A stretch of 43,013 nt of DNA from an uncultured Bacteroidota bacterium (GTDB lineage: Bacteria > Bacteroidota > Bacteroidia > Chitinophagales > Chitinophagaceae): assembly GCA_903878475.1 (NCBI GenBank), contig CAIRHQ010000146.1, positions 1 to 43,013 on the forward strand, written 5' to 3'. Positions 23,289 to 31,838 of the stretch are shown here, piece after piece. The position numbers were made by a program, and so were the translations under genes. Every line of letters starts with the position of its first letter. Position 1 is the first letter of the stretch. The notes under the pieces are model-generated. The model saw only the letters and a program-made list of their open reading frames with translations. It was not told the DNA's origin and did no database searches.

Positions 23289-26111
23289 ATGAGTAAAATT
23301 ACTCCTCAATCAAATAAAGGATCAGTGTCCAAGAATTATCCCGATGGTATTTATATCAAAGGGGCCAGGGTACATAATCTTAAAAATATTACAGTAACTA
23401 TTCCGCGTAATCAATTGATTGTGGTTACCGGAGTTTCAGGTTCGGGTAAATCATCACTGACCATTGATACTTTATTTGCTGAAGGACAAAGAAGATATGC
23501 AGAAAGTTTGAGTGCTTATGCCAGGCAGTTCATGCAACGAATGAATAAGCCTGATGTGGATTATATAAAGGGCTTGTGCCCGGCAATTGCTATTGAGCAA
23601 AAAGTAATTACACGAACACCAAGAAGTACGGTGGGTAGCATGACGGAGATCTATGATTATCTGAGGTTATTATATGCGCGAGCTGGGAAAACCATTTCTC
23701 CGGTAAGCGGCAGAGAAGTAAAGAAAGATGATGTGGCTGATGTACTGAAGGCAATCGGTACATTGAAAGAAGGCGATAAAGTGCTGATGCTGGTAACCTT
23801 AAAAAAACCGCAGCACCGCGATATGCGGGAAGAGTTGAATATTCTTCTTCAAAAAGGATTTAGCAGGTTGTATGATGGGAAAGAGATCATTCGTATTGAA
23901 ACCTTGCTGGAAGAAAAGAAAATTCTAATTCCCGCTGAAAAACTTTCGATACTGATTGATCGATTGGTAATAAAAGCAATAGGCCCCGAGGGGATGGAGG
24001 AAGAAGATGCGCACCGTATCTCCGATTCAGTGAATACTGCTTTTTATGAAGGAGAGGGTGAAATGAAACTGGAGATCAACGGAAAAAAAATTCTGGGCTT
24101 CAGCAATAAATTTGAATTGGATGGCATTCAGTTTGAAGAGCCCGTTCCCAACCTGTTCTCTTTCAATAATCCCTATGGGGCATGCTCAACCTGTGAGGGA
24201 TTCTCCATGATCCTGGGTATTGATGCTGACCTGATCATCCCCGACAAACAATTAAGTGTATATGAAGGCGCGGTAGCGCCCTGGAAAGGCGAGAAGCTGG
24301 GATTGTGGAAAGAACAATTCATCCGGGCTGCAAAGAAATTCGATTTTCCTGTACACAAACCCATTCACGAACTCACCGATGAACAATTGAAGGATCTGTG
24401 GGAAGGGAATGCGCATGTAAACGGGATCAATGATTTTTTCAGAGAAGTAGAACAGAATTTATACAAGGTCCAGTACCGGGTACTGTTAAGCCGGTACCGC
24501 GGACGTACCAGCTGTACTTCGTGTATGGGTTACCGTTTGCGAAAAGAAGCTTTATATGTGAAGGTGGGTGGAAAACATATCGGCGAATTGTGTGAATGGC
24601 CGGTGAAGGACCTTAAAGTTTGGTTTGATGCATTGCTGTTGAGTGCCTATGATCAACAGGTGGCTAAACGCATCCTCACGGAGATCGGATATCGCATCAA
24701 TACCTTATTGGATGTGGGACTGGGATACCTTACGCTGAACCGACTGGCCAATTCACTCAGTGGTGGCGAGAGCCAGCGTATACAACTGACCCGTAGCCTC
24801 GGCAGCAATCTCACCAATGCTTTATATATTTTGGATGAACCTTCGATTGGATTACATTCCCGCGATACGGCGCGACTGATTCAGGTATTGAAAGGATTGC
24901 GTGATCTGGATAATACCGTAGTGGTGGTGGAACATGATGAAATGATGATGCGTGAAGCGGATCATATCATCGATATGGGCCCACTGGCCAGTCACCAGGG
25001 AGGCGAAGTGGTGGCCGAAGGCAACTATGATGCCATTATCAACAATATGGATAGTCTCACGGGTAAATATTTATCCGGGAAACTGTCGATCGATCCACCG
25101 GCATTGGTTCGCAAATGGAACAGGTCAGTAACGGTAACGGGTGCTCGACAAAACAACTTGAAAGATATTACGGTGGAATTTCCCCTGAATACACTTTGTG
25201 TGGTGAGTGGGGTGAGCGGTAGTGGCAAAACAACCCTTGTGAAGCAGATCCTATACCCGGCCCTGCAAAAAATGAAAGGGGAACCGGTAGAAAAGGCAGG
25301 ATGGCATCGCAGTATTACCGGCGATGTAGATCGTATTGCCCGTATCGAAATGATCGATCAGAATCCGATCGGTAAATCATCGCGCAGCAATCCAGTTACC
25401 TATATCAAGGCCTATGACGAGATCCGTGATTTGTTCAGTGATCAACCGCTCAGTAAGATGCGCGGATTTCAACCCCGGCATTTTTCATTCAATGTGGATG
25501 GCGGACGATGTGATGCCTGCAAAGGAGAAGGAGAACAGGTTGTAGAAATGCAGTTCCTGGCCGATGTGCACCTGACCTGTGAAGTATGTGGCGGAAAAAG
25601 ATTTAAGGAAGAAGTATTAGAAGTAAAATATCGCGATAAAAATATCCACGACATACTTGAAATGAGCGTAGATGATGCGATCGATTTTTTTGCCAGTGAA
25701 AATGCTGTGGCTAAAAAAATTCAGCCACTGAGTGAGGTAGGACTGGGCTATGTGAAACTCGGTCAATCTTCCGATACCCTTAGTGGTGGAGAAGCACAGC
25801 GGGTAAAACTGGCTTCTTTTTTGGGTAAGGGTACCGGACAAGGAAGTTTGTTGTTCATTTTTGATGAACCCACTACCGGATTACATTTTCATGATATAAA
25901 AAAACTGTTGGCTTCTTTTCATGCCTTGATAGAACAGGGGCATTCGGTAATAGTTATTGAGCACAATACTGATGTGATCCGCTCGGCCGATTGGGTCATT
26001 GATCTTGGGCCCGAAGCAGGTGATGCAGGGGGCAACCTGGTATTCGCCGGAAAACCTGCCGATCTGGTGAAATGTAAAGCAAGTATTACCGGACAATACC
26101 TGAACAGATAA
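23289..26111 (+). CDS. uvrA: excinuclease ABC subunit A
   Basis: About 940 residues, the normal length for the damage-recognition ATPase of nucleotide excision repair. Two ABC cassettes are present, with Walker A motifs GVSGSGKSS (near residue 50) and GVSGSGKTT (near 645) and signature motifs NSLSGGESQRIQ and DTLSGGEAQRVK. Zinc-module cysteines appear as CSTCEGF and CTSCMGY in the first half and CDACKGEGEQ and CEVCGGKRF in the second. The start MSKITPQSNKGS at 23289 is preferred over a TTG 12 nt upstream that lies within the promoter box. It ends 5 bp from the stop of the convergent DUF4293 gene. Confidence 0.97.
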   Translation: MSKITPQSNKGSVSKNYPDGIYIKGARVHNLKNITVTIPRNQLIVVTGVSGSGKSSLTIDTLFAEGQRRYAESLSAYARQFMQRMNKPDVDYIKGLCPAIAIEQKVITRTPRSTVGSMTEIYDYLRLLYARAGKTISPVSGREVKKDDVADVLKAIGTLKEGDKVLMLVTLKKPQHRDMREELNILLQKGFSRLYDGKEIIRIETLLEEKKILIPAEKLSILIDRLVIKAIGPEGMEEEDAHRISDSVNTAFYEGEGEMKLEINGKKILGFSNKFELDGIQFEEPVPNLFSFNNPYGACSTCEGFSMILGIDADLIIPDKQLSVYEGAVAPWKGEKLGLWKEQFIRAAKKFDFPVHKPIHELTDEQLKDLWEGNAHVNGINDFFREVEQNLYKVQYRVLLSRYRGRTSCTSCMGYRLRKEALYVKVGGKHIGELCEWPVKDLKVWFDALLLSAYDQQVAKRILTEIGYRINTLLDVGLGYLTLNRLANSLSGGESQRIQLTRSLGSNLTNALYILDEPSIGLHSRDTARLIQVLKGLRDLDNTVVVVEHDEMMMREADHIIDMGPLASHQGGEVVAEGNYDAIINNMDSLTGKYLSGKLSIDPPALVRKWNRSVTVTGARQNNLKDITVEFPLNTLCVVSGVSGSGKTTLVKQILYPALQKMKGEPVEKAGWHRSITGDVDRIARIEMIDQNPIGKSSRSNPVTYIKAYDEIRDLFSDQPLSKMRGFQPRHFSFNVDGGRCDACKGEGEQVVEMQFLADVHLTCEVCGGKRFKEEVLEVKYRDKNIHDILEMSVDDAIDFFASENAVAKKIQPLSEVGLGYVKLGQSSDTLSGGEAQRVKLASFLGKGTGQGSLLFIFDEPTTGLHFHDIKKLLASFHALIEQGHSVIVIEHNTDVIRSADWVIDLGPEAGDAGGNLVFAGKPADLVKCKASITGQYLNR

Positions 26112-26116
26112 TTGTT

Positions 26117-26527
26117 TTAGCGAAGCCTATCACTCTCTTTTATGATCTTGCTGTCTTTCCGAATTCCTTTAGCCGCCATAAAAAAACTGAAGATGATCAG
26201 TGGGTGTAATATTGCTGTTAGGGAATAAGTGCCCGCTTTAAAATTCTGTACTTCGCGGTAATATAAAAAAATGAGTAAAGCTTCCAGCAGTATACCCAAT
26301 AAGCTGAGTTGGAATTGGAGCGACCTGTTTTTAAAAAGAAATATGGCGACCAATGCCAATCCTCCTACTGCCAGGGTGGTCAGTAATAATAAAATATTTT
26401 CGGTACCCATTAATTCATACGGAGATAATCCTTTCGCATTGGTGCCACTGTAAAATGAAAATTTAAAACCTGCAAATGCACAGGCTGCAGCCAGCAAGAA
26501 CCAAAGAGTTTGAAGGCGTTGTATCAT
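26117..26527 (-). CDS. DUF4293 family membrane protein
   Basis: A 136-residue protein with four hydrophobic segments (near residues 5-23, 42-65, 72-92 and 103-120). The N-terminus MIQRLQTLWFLLAA and overall layout fit DUF4293, a Bacteroidota-specific family with no known function. Its promoter box (26545-26552) overlaps the terminator stem of the upstream gene. The stop codon is 5 bp from that of uvrA, with no terminator between. Confidence 0.82.
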   Translation of the reverse strand: MIQRLQTLWFLLAAACAFAGFKFSFYSGTNAKGLSPYELMGTENILLLLTTLAVGGLALVAIFLFKNRSLQFQLSLLGILLEALLIFLYYREVQNFKAGTYSLTAILHPLIIFSFFMAAKGIRKDSKIIKESDRLR

Positions 26528-26544
26528 ACATTCATAATTTTACA

Positions 26545-26552
26545 CAAAAATA
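26545..26552 (-). promoter_or_regulatory. -7 promoter box of the DUF4293 gene
   Basis: On the minus strand this reads TATTTTTG, an exact TAnnTTTG match, 17 nt before the ATG. Its first four bases also belong to the terminator stem at 26549-26583. Confidence 0.5.
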
Positions 26553-26583
26553 ATCCTATTTGCTTGTAGCAAATAGGATTATT
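26549..26583 (-). terminator. terminator after the T9SS cargo gene
   Basis: A perfect 15-bp inverted repeat, AATAATCCTATTTGC (26549-26563) and its complement (26569-26583), with a 5-nt loop, lies 20 nt past the stop codon of the minus-strand gene ending at 26603. The end of the stem and following bases are T-rich on the minus strand. Confidence 0.7.
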
Positions 26584-26602
26584 ATATAAAAATATTCAGG
26601 TC

Positions 26603-28138
26603 TTATTGTTTTACAAACCGATAGGTTTGTTTACTTCCATCCTCTTTCAACACCTGTAAGAAATAAGTGCCTGATGCTAATGGCATTACTTTCAGCTCTA
26701 CCATATTGCTTATGGGTTTGATGGATGATATGAATTTGCCATCGCTTCCATAAACCTGAAGCGTTACTTTGTTGATATACGATGACGGCAACTGTATATT
26801 CAAGATATCTACCGCAGGATTCGGGAAGATCTTGATGTCTTCCATACCCTTATCAAATTTCACGGCGCGTACAGGTGAGTAACTGAAATTGCCTGTTTTA
26901 TCGATCATTTTTAAGCGGTAATAATTCCATCCGGTTGCCGGAGCAGGATCATAATCGGTATACAGAGCCTGTGTACGTTGCAACGAGTTCACTGTTGATA
27001 AAAGCGAGAAGCCATTTGCCGTCAGCGATTTTTCCACTTCATATACACGCATATCCTGTTCATTGGTCACGTTCCAGTTCAACCTTACTTTATTGCCATC
27101 TGCAAGGGCTGTAAAATAAAGGAGTTTCAGGGGTAGGTTATTGAATGGACTTTCGGTACCAATGGTGAATCTTCTTTGTAAAGTATCGAAGCTACCACTT
27201 AAACCAGGTGCATTAACGTATCCGGAAAGACTATCAGTACCTGAATTATTTCCGGTAACCCAGCCAGCCGGGTTATCCCAGATCATCCCCGGACGGTTGA
27301 TATATTGCGCCACCAATAAACTATCTCTTGCTCCAGAAGCAAGGCCACTGGCTACTCGGCTATGACCCCTCCAGGATAAACTCACTTTTGCATCATCATC
27401 GGCACCGATAGTATTGCTGGTAATCTCCCAGTATTCAACACGACTGATATGATTAATTGGAGGATTAAACACGTTTAAATAGTCGTAGGGAAATCCATCA
27501 AAATACTCGGCCGTCCAGGTGGCATTATTGGTATTTATTTTTGTCAGTTTAATGGGAGCATACAAGCTATCTGTTTTACCAATGGGGAACAGATAGAAAC
27601 TGACAGTGGAATTACCCAAACGGCTCAAACGCCCGTTCACCCAACTTCTTGTATAATTGCTGGAGGAAGAAATAGCGGTAGTGGATGGGTTAGATACCAG
27701 CAAACTGTCTTTCCATAATCCACTTTTCGTAAATACGAAACCAGTATCCAGGTGCAGCAGATTCCTTACTTCGCAGGATGAAAGTAAAGTATCGCCAACT
27801 GCATTCCTGATCGTAAGGTCGTAAAATCTTGTCTTGCCAAAAAAGCTTTGTAAAAAAGATCCGTTAAAAAAAACATTACCGGTACTGCTGATATCCATTA
27901 CACCAGCGGCAGTAGAATCCAACCATCCTTCGGGGTTGGTGCCTGTATTTTTATACAAATAAGTTTCTCCGTTGTTGATGAAATTACTGGTACCCTTGAA
28001 AGTAATACCACCCGTCATGACGAGCTTAGTACCAGCACTGGACACTAAGGTTACATCCGTAGCCCTAACCAATTGCTGACCCTTCGAGTTTAGGGCAAAC
28101 AACACACACAATGACAATCCCGTTTTCTTTAAAAACAT
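26603..28138 (-). CDS. secreted protein with T9SS type A C-terminal sorting domain
   Basis: A 511-residue exported protein. It starts with a signal peptide (MFLKKTGLSLCVLFALNSKGQQ) and ends with a Por-type sorting domain: IFPNPAVDILNIQLP near residue 438, then beta strands finishing in ASGTYFLQVL and a basic tail. A fibronectin-III-like segment (LKLLYFTALADGNKVRLNWNV) precedes it at about 340-420. The middle is rich in Ser, Thr, Asn and Gly and has no recognisable enzyme motif. Type IX secretion would place it on the cell surface or outside the cell. The secretion machinery itself is not in this window. A terminator follows at 26549-26583. Confidence 0.88.
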   Translation of the reverse strand: MFLKKTGLSLCVLFALNSKGQQLVRATDVTLVSSAGTKLVMTGGITFKGTSNFINNGETYLYKNTGTNPEGWLDSTAAGVMDISSTGNVFFNGSFLQSFFGKTRFYDLTIRNAVGDTLLSSCEVRNLLHLDTGFVFTKSGLWKDSLLVSNPSTTAISSSSNYTRSWVNGRLSRLGNSTVSFYLFPIGKTDSLYAPIKLTKINTNNATWTAEYFDGFPYDYLNVFNPPINHISRVEYWEITSNTIGADDDAKVSLSWRGHSRVASGLASGARDSLLVAQYINRPGMIWDNPAGWVTGNNSGTDSLSGYVNAPGLSGSFDTLQRRFTIGTESPFNNLPLKLLYFTALADGNKVRLNWNVTNEQDMRVYEVEKSLTANGFSLLSTVNSLQRTQALYTDYDPAPATGWNYYRLKMIDKTGNFSYSPVRAVKFDKGMEDIKIFPNPAVDILNIQLPSSYINKVTLQVYGSDGKFISSIKPISNMVELKVMPLASGTYFLQVLKEDGSKQTYRFVKQ

Positions 28139-28236
28139 AACAGGTGTTTTAAAATGATCAATATGTGGTTTAAAATGGGTTGGAATTAGGCTAAGGCAAT
28201 TTACAAAATATATTTATTAATAATGCATCTTAGTTT

Positions 28237-29514
28237 CTAAAGTGTTGGGTATAGCGGAAACTGCTGCATAAAGCCGTTAATTTCTTTGGCAATGCTACTG
28301 AGCATGGCTTCATCGTCGGCATGCAATAGGGCTTTATCAAGAAAATTTACCACAGTTTCCATATCAGATTCCTTCATGCCTCTTGTGGTAATGGCGGCAA
28401 CACCCACCCGAATACCAGAAGTAACAAAGGCTGATTTATCATCGTAAGGTACCATGTTCTTATTAACCGTGATGTCTGCTTTCACCAATACATTCTCAGC
28501 TTTTTTGCCGCTGATATTCTTATTTCGGAGGTCGATCAGCATCAGGTGGTTGTCGGTGCCCCCCGAAACAATTTCATAACCTTTAGCCGTAAACGCTTTT
28601 GCCATGGCTTGCGCATTGGCAATGATCTGTTTGGCATAGATGGCAAAATCATCGCTGAGGATCTCCCCAAAGGCCACCGCTTTTGCAGCGATCACATGTT
28701 CCAGTGGTCCGCCCTGGGTGCCCGGGAATACGGCCATATCAAGCAGGTTGCTCATCATTCGGATATTACCTTTTACATCGGTAAGTCCGAACGGATTTTC
28801 AAAATCATGTTTCATCAGAATGATACCGCCCCTTGGTCCACGCAATGTTTTATGGGTAGTGCTGGTAACAAAATGACAATGTTCAAAAGGAGAACTCAAT
28901 AAACCTTTCGCGATCAATCCGGCAGGGTGTGCCATATCGCACATCACAAAGGCACCTACCTCATCGGCTACTGTACGAATTCTTGCATAATCGATATCCC
29001 GACTATAGGCACTGGCTCCGCAGATGATGAGTTTTGGGCGGTGCGTACGCGCTTGCGATTCCAACATTTCATAATCAATAAGCCCGGTTTCTTTCTTTAC
29101 ACCATAAAAATGTGGCTTGTATAATTTACCCGAAAAATTCACTGCCGAACCATGGGTCAGGTGACCACCCATACTGAGATCGAGACCAAGGATAGCATCA
29201 CCGGGCTGTAAGATGGCCAGCATCAGCGCTGCATTAGCCTGGGCTCCGCTATGGGGTTGTACATTGGCATAAGCGCAATCAAATATTTGTTTTAGGCGGT
29301 CGATAGCCAGTTGTTCAACCTGATCTACGATCTCACATCCTCCATAATACCTTCTTCCGGGATAGCCTTCAGCGTATTTATTGGTGAGGGGACTGCCCAT
29401 GGCTTGCATTACGGCAAGACTGGTAAAATTCTCGGAAGCGATAAGTTCAATGCCATGGCGCTGGCGTTCCAGTTCTTTATTGATCAGGTCGAAAACCAAA
29501 TTATCTTTCAACAT
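28237..29514 (-). CDS. glyA: serine hydroxymethyltransferase
   Basis: A 425-residue PLP enzyme interconverting serine plus tetrahydrofolate with glycine plus 5,10-methylene-tetrahydrofolate. N-terminal residues [19 protein letters not shown] and the cluster [15 protein letters not shown] are diagnostic. The PLP-binding Lys lies in [14 protein letters not shown] near residue 227. Length and motif order match bacterial GlyA. It is a single-gene unit with a perfect -7 box 19 nt upstream (29534-29541). Confidence 0.97.
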   Translation of the reverse strand: MLKDNLVFDLINKELERQRHGIELIASENFTSLAVMQAMGSPLTNKYAEGYPGRRYYGGCEIVDQVEQLAIDRLKQIFDCAYANVQPHSGAQANAALMLAILQPGDAILGLDLSMGGHLTHGSAVNFSGKLYKPHFYGVKKETGLIDYEMLESQARTHRPKLIICGASAYSRDIDYARIRTVADEVGAFVMCDMAHPAGLIAKGLLSSPFEHCHFVTSTTHKTLRGPRGGIILMKHDFENPFGLTDVKGNIRMMSNLLDMAVFPGTQGGPLEHVIAAKAVAFGEILSDDFAIYAKQIIANAQAMAKAFTAKGYEIVSGGTDNHLMLIDLRNKNISGKKAENVLVKADITVNKNMVPYDDKSAFVTSGIRVGVAAITTRGMKESDMETVVNFLDKALLHADDEAMLSSIAKEINGFMQQFPLYPTL

Positions 29515-29533
29515 AAATTTCTTTTTTGCACCG

Positions 29534-29541
29534 CAAATATA
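29534..29541 (-). promoter_or_regulatory. -7 promoter box of glyA
   Basis: The minus strand reads TATATTTG, an exact TAnnTTTG match, 19 nt before the glyA ATG. The 183-nt gap up to 29697 also serves the divergent nucleotidyltransferase gene; no second clear box was found for that gene. Confidence 0.55.
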
Positions 29542-29697
29542 CAGCCATCCATTAGTTGATGCATGGATTATTACACGAATGTGTATATATCAGTTTTCAA
29601 TTAGCCAAAATTTACTACTTTCACAGCCCGTTTGAGCAAAGAACATCTATCATTATTGTAAACTAAATGTGCTGCCCATGGCAGATCGGGTTATACA

Positions 29698-30705
29698 ATG
29701 AAGGCAATTATTCCGGTAGCAGGGGCTGGCACCAAGCTTCGCCCTCATACATATACACAGCCCAAGGCGTTGATTCCCCTTGCGGGCAAAACCATTCTCA
29801 GTATCATAGTTGATCAGTTACATGAAGCAGGGATCAATGATTTCATTTTTATTGTGGGTTACCTGGGAGAAAAGATTCAGGACTATGTGAAGGCTAAATA
29901 CCCGCATTTAAATTGTTATTTTGTGCATCAGAATGAACGGTTCGGGACCGGACATGCCATTGAACTTACTAAAGCCATTGCGGGAAATGATGAACTATTG
30001 ATCGTGCTGGGCGATACCATTGCTGAGTATGATGTAAAAGAGATCATGCAATCGCCACATTCCATGTTGGGTGTAAAGAAAGTAGATGACCCCCGTAATT
30101 TTGGTGTAGCCGAAATTGAAGAGGATGGATTTATCAGTAGGGTAGTGGAAAAACCTTCAATACCCAAGAGCAATATGGCCCTGGTGGGTGTATATAAAAT
30201 AAAAGAAACGGATTTTCTGTTTGCTTGTCTGGATAAAATCATCGCCTCTGGCATCAAAAGCTACGATGAGTTTAACCTCACGGATGCACTTGAATGCATG
30301 ATCCAGCGCGGGGCGAAGTTCCAGGCATTTAAAGTACAGAATTGGTTCGATTGTGGAAAAAGAGAAACCCTGCTCGAGTCAAATGCCACTTTACTGAAGA
30401 AATTCGGTGGTAATGTGCCGGAGCAACATAGTTTTGAAAATACCATCATCATCAATCCCGTGAGTATTGGCGAGGGTTGCGATATTAAAAATTCAGTGAT
30501 CGGCCCCAATGTTACCATCGGCGAAAATACCCAGCTCAATCATGCCATCATCAAGGATTCCATCATTGGAAGCTATTCCAAGCTGAATGAGATCGTGCTC
30601 AATAATTCCCTGATCGGCAGCGATGCTGAGGTAAAAGGCGTGTGCCGGAGCCTCAATATCGGCGATAATACTGCCATCGATCTGGGCGGCGGCGCCAGGG
30701 GCTAA
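29698..30705 (+). CDS. sugar-phosphate nucleotidyltransferase with hexapeptide-repeat tail
   Basis: A 335-residue protein with an N-terminal NTP-transferase domain (about 1-235) and a left-handed beta-helix tail. The nucleotide-binding motif is MKAIIPVAGAGTKLRPHTYTQPKALIPLAGK, where the usual G-G-G-T-R is A-G-A-G-T-K. Hexapeptide-like repeats (VSIGEGCDI, VIGPNVTIGENTQL, IIGSYSKL, LIGSDAEV) fill residues 250-325. Related enzymes are glucose-1-phosphate thymidylyltransferases, and mannose-1-phosphate guanylyltransferase-like proteins also fit. The sugar cannot be decided from sequence. It precedes the polysaccharide-export genes by about 1.1 kb, so supplying an activated sugar for a surface glycan is a reasonable inference. 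Confidence 0.87.
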   Translation: MKAIIPVAGAGTKLRPHTYTQPKALIPLAGKTILSIIVDQLHEAGINDFIFIVGYLGEKIQDYVKAKYPHLNCYFVHQNERFGTGHAIELTKAIAGNDELLIVLGDTIAEYDVKEIMQSPHSMLGVKKVDDPRNFGVAEIEEDGFISRVVEKPSIPKSNMALVGVYKIKETDFLFACLDKIIASGIKSYDEFNLTDALECMIQRGAKFQAFKVQNWFDCGKRETLLESNATLLKKFGGNVPEQHSFENTIIINPVSIGEGCDIKNSVIGPNVTIGENTQLNHAIIKDSIIGSYSKLNEIVLNNSLIGSDAEVKGVCRSLNIGDNTAIDLGGGARG

Positions 30706-30850
30706 CCCGAGTTAGCAGGCCTTAGAACCCCATTTCATCACTTTTTTATTAAAAATCGGCTGATTTGTAAAATAAGTTTACTTACTTTGCGTTTCAAAGT
30801 ACTTTCAAAATCTTTATATTATTTTGATTACTTTAGAACTTAATTGCTTT

Positions 30851-31789
30851 ATGAACAACAGGATCACGGAATTATTCCAGATAGAATACCCCATCATTCA
30901 GGGGGGTATGATCTGGGCCAGCGGTTGGGAACTGGCCAGTGCCGTCAGTGAGGCAGGAGGGCTTGGTCTCATCGGAAGCGGTAGCATGCATCCTGATGTG
31001 TTGCGCACCCATATCCGAAAATGTAAAGCAGCCACCCAAAAACCTTTCGGTGTAAATCTTCCCCTGATCTATCCGGATATCGACAAACATGTACAGATCA
31101 TCATTGAAGAAAAAGTACCCGTGGTATTCAGTTCTGCAGGCAATCCATCTGTTTGGACTTCAACCCTGCAGCAGCAAGGCATTAAAGTGGCACATGTAGT
31201 GAGCAGTTCGCGCTTTGCCGCAAAAGCCGCCGCAGCCGGATGTGATGCAGTTGTGGCAGAGGGTTTTGAAGCGGGCGGACATAATGGAAAAGAAGAAACA
31301 ACCACCATGGTTCTGATTCCAGCCGTTTGCCAGGCAGTTACCATTCCGGTCATAGCGGCTGGTGGTATTGCTACCGGCAGACAAATGCTGGCAGCGATGG
31401 TATTGGGTGCATCAGCTGTACAAATGGGCAGCAGATTTGTAGCCAGTACAGAAGCTTCTTCTCACCAAAAATTTAAAGAGTTGGTAATCGCCGCTAAGGA
31501 AGGCGATACACAACTGATGTTAAAACAAATCACCCCTGTTCGATTACTCAAGAATAATTTCTTTCAACTGGTTGAACAGGCGCAACAACAAGGAGCATCA
31601 GTAGAATCGCTTACTCAATTACTGGGAAAGGGCCGTGCAAAAAAAGGTATGTTTGAAGGCGACCTTGAAGCCGGTGAATTAGAGATCGGTCAGGTGAGCG
31701 CACTGCTGAATAATATTATTCCTGCTGCAGAAATTGTGCAAACAATCTGGAAGGAATTTAAAATGGCATTAGAACAGCCACTGAAATAA
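30851..31789 (+). CDS. nitronate monooxygenase / FabK-like FMN enzyme
   Basis: A 312-residue TIM-barrel flavoprotein of the 2-nitropropane dioxygenase family. Key segments are YPIIQGGMIW (start of the barrel), AEGFEAGGHNG (phosphate loop and the catalytic His region) and PVIAAGGIATGRQM followed by GASAVQMGSRF. Family members are either nitronate monooxygenases or enoyl-ACP reductase FabK, and sequence alone does not decide between them. The ATG at 30851 (MNNRITELFQIEYP) matches the family N-terminus; an earlier TTG at 30824 would add nine residues of no likely function. It lies 49 nt upstream of the SLBB export gene, which has its own -7 box. Confidence 0.88.
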   Translation: MNNRITELFQIEYPIIQGGMIWASGWELASAVSEAGGLGLIGSGSMHPDVLRTHIRKCKAATQKPFGVNLPLIYPDIDKHVQIIIEEKVPVVFSSAGNPSVWTSTLQQQGIKVAHVVSSSRFAAKAAAAGCDAVVAEGFEAGGHNGKEETTTMVLIPAVCQAVTIPVIAAGGIATGRQMLAAMVLGASAVQMGSRFVASTEASSHQKFKELVIAAKEGDTQLMLKQITPVRLLKNNFFQLVEQAQQQGASVESLTQLLGKGRAKKGMFEGDLEAGELEIGQVSALLNNIIPAAEIVQTIWKEFKMALEQPLK

Positions 31790-31794
31790 ATTAT

Positions 31795-31802
31795 TACATT
31801 TG
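31795..31802 (+). promoter_or_regulatory. -7 promoter box of the polysaccharide export genes
   Basis: TACATTTG is an exact TAnnTTTG match, 36 nt before the ATG at 31839. An apparent TTG start at 31800 lies inside it, so translation from there is unlikely. Confidence 0.55.
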
Positions 31803-31838
31803 CCCAACAATAAAATTTTGTTAATCAACCAATCACAA

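Noticed and set aside
30701-30716. GCTAAC-ccga-GTTAGC hairpin at the stop codon of the nucleotidyltransferase gene
   Set aside because: Only 6 bp with no T tract after it; too weak to call a terminator.
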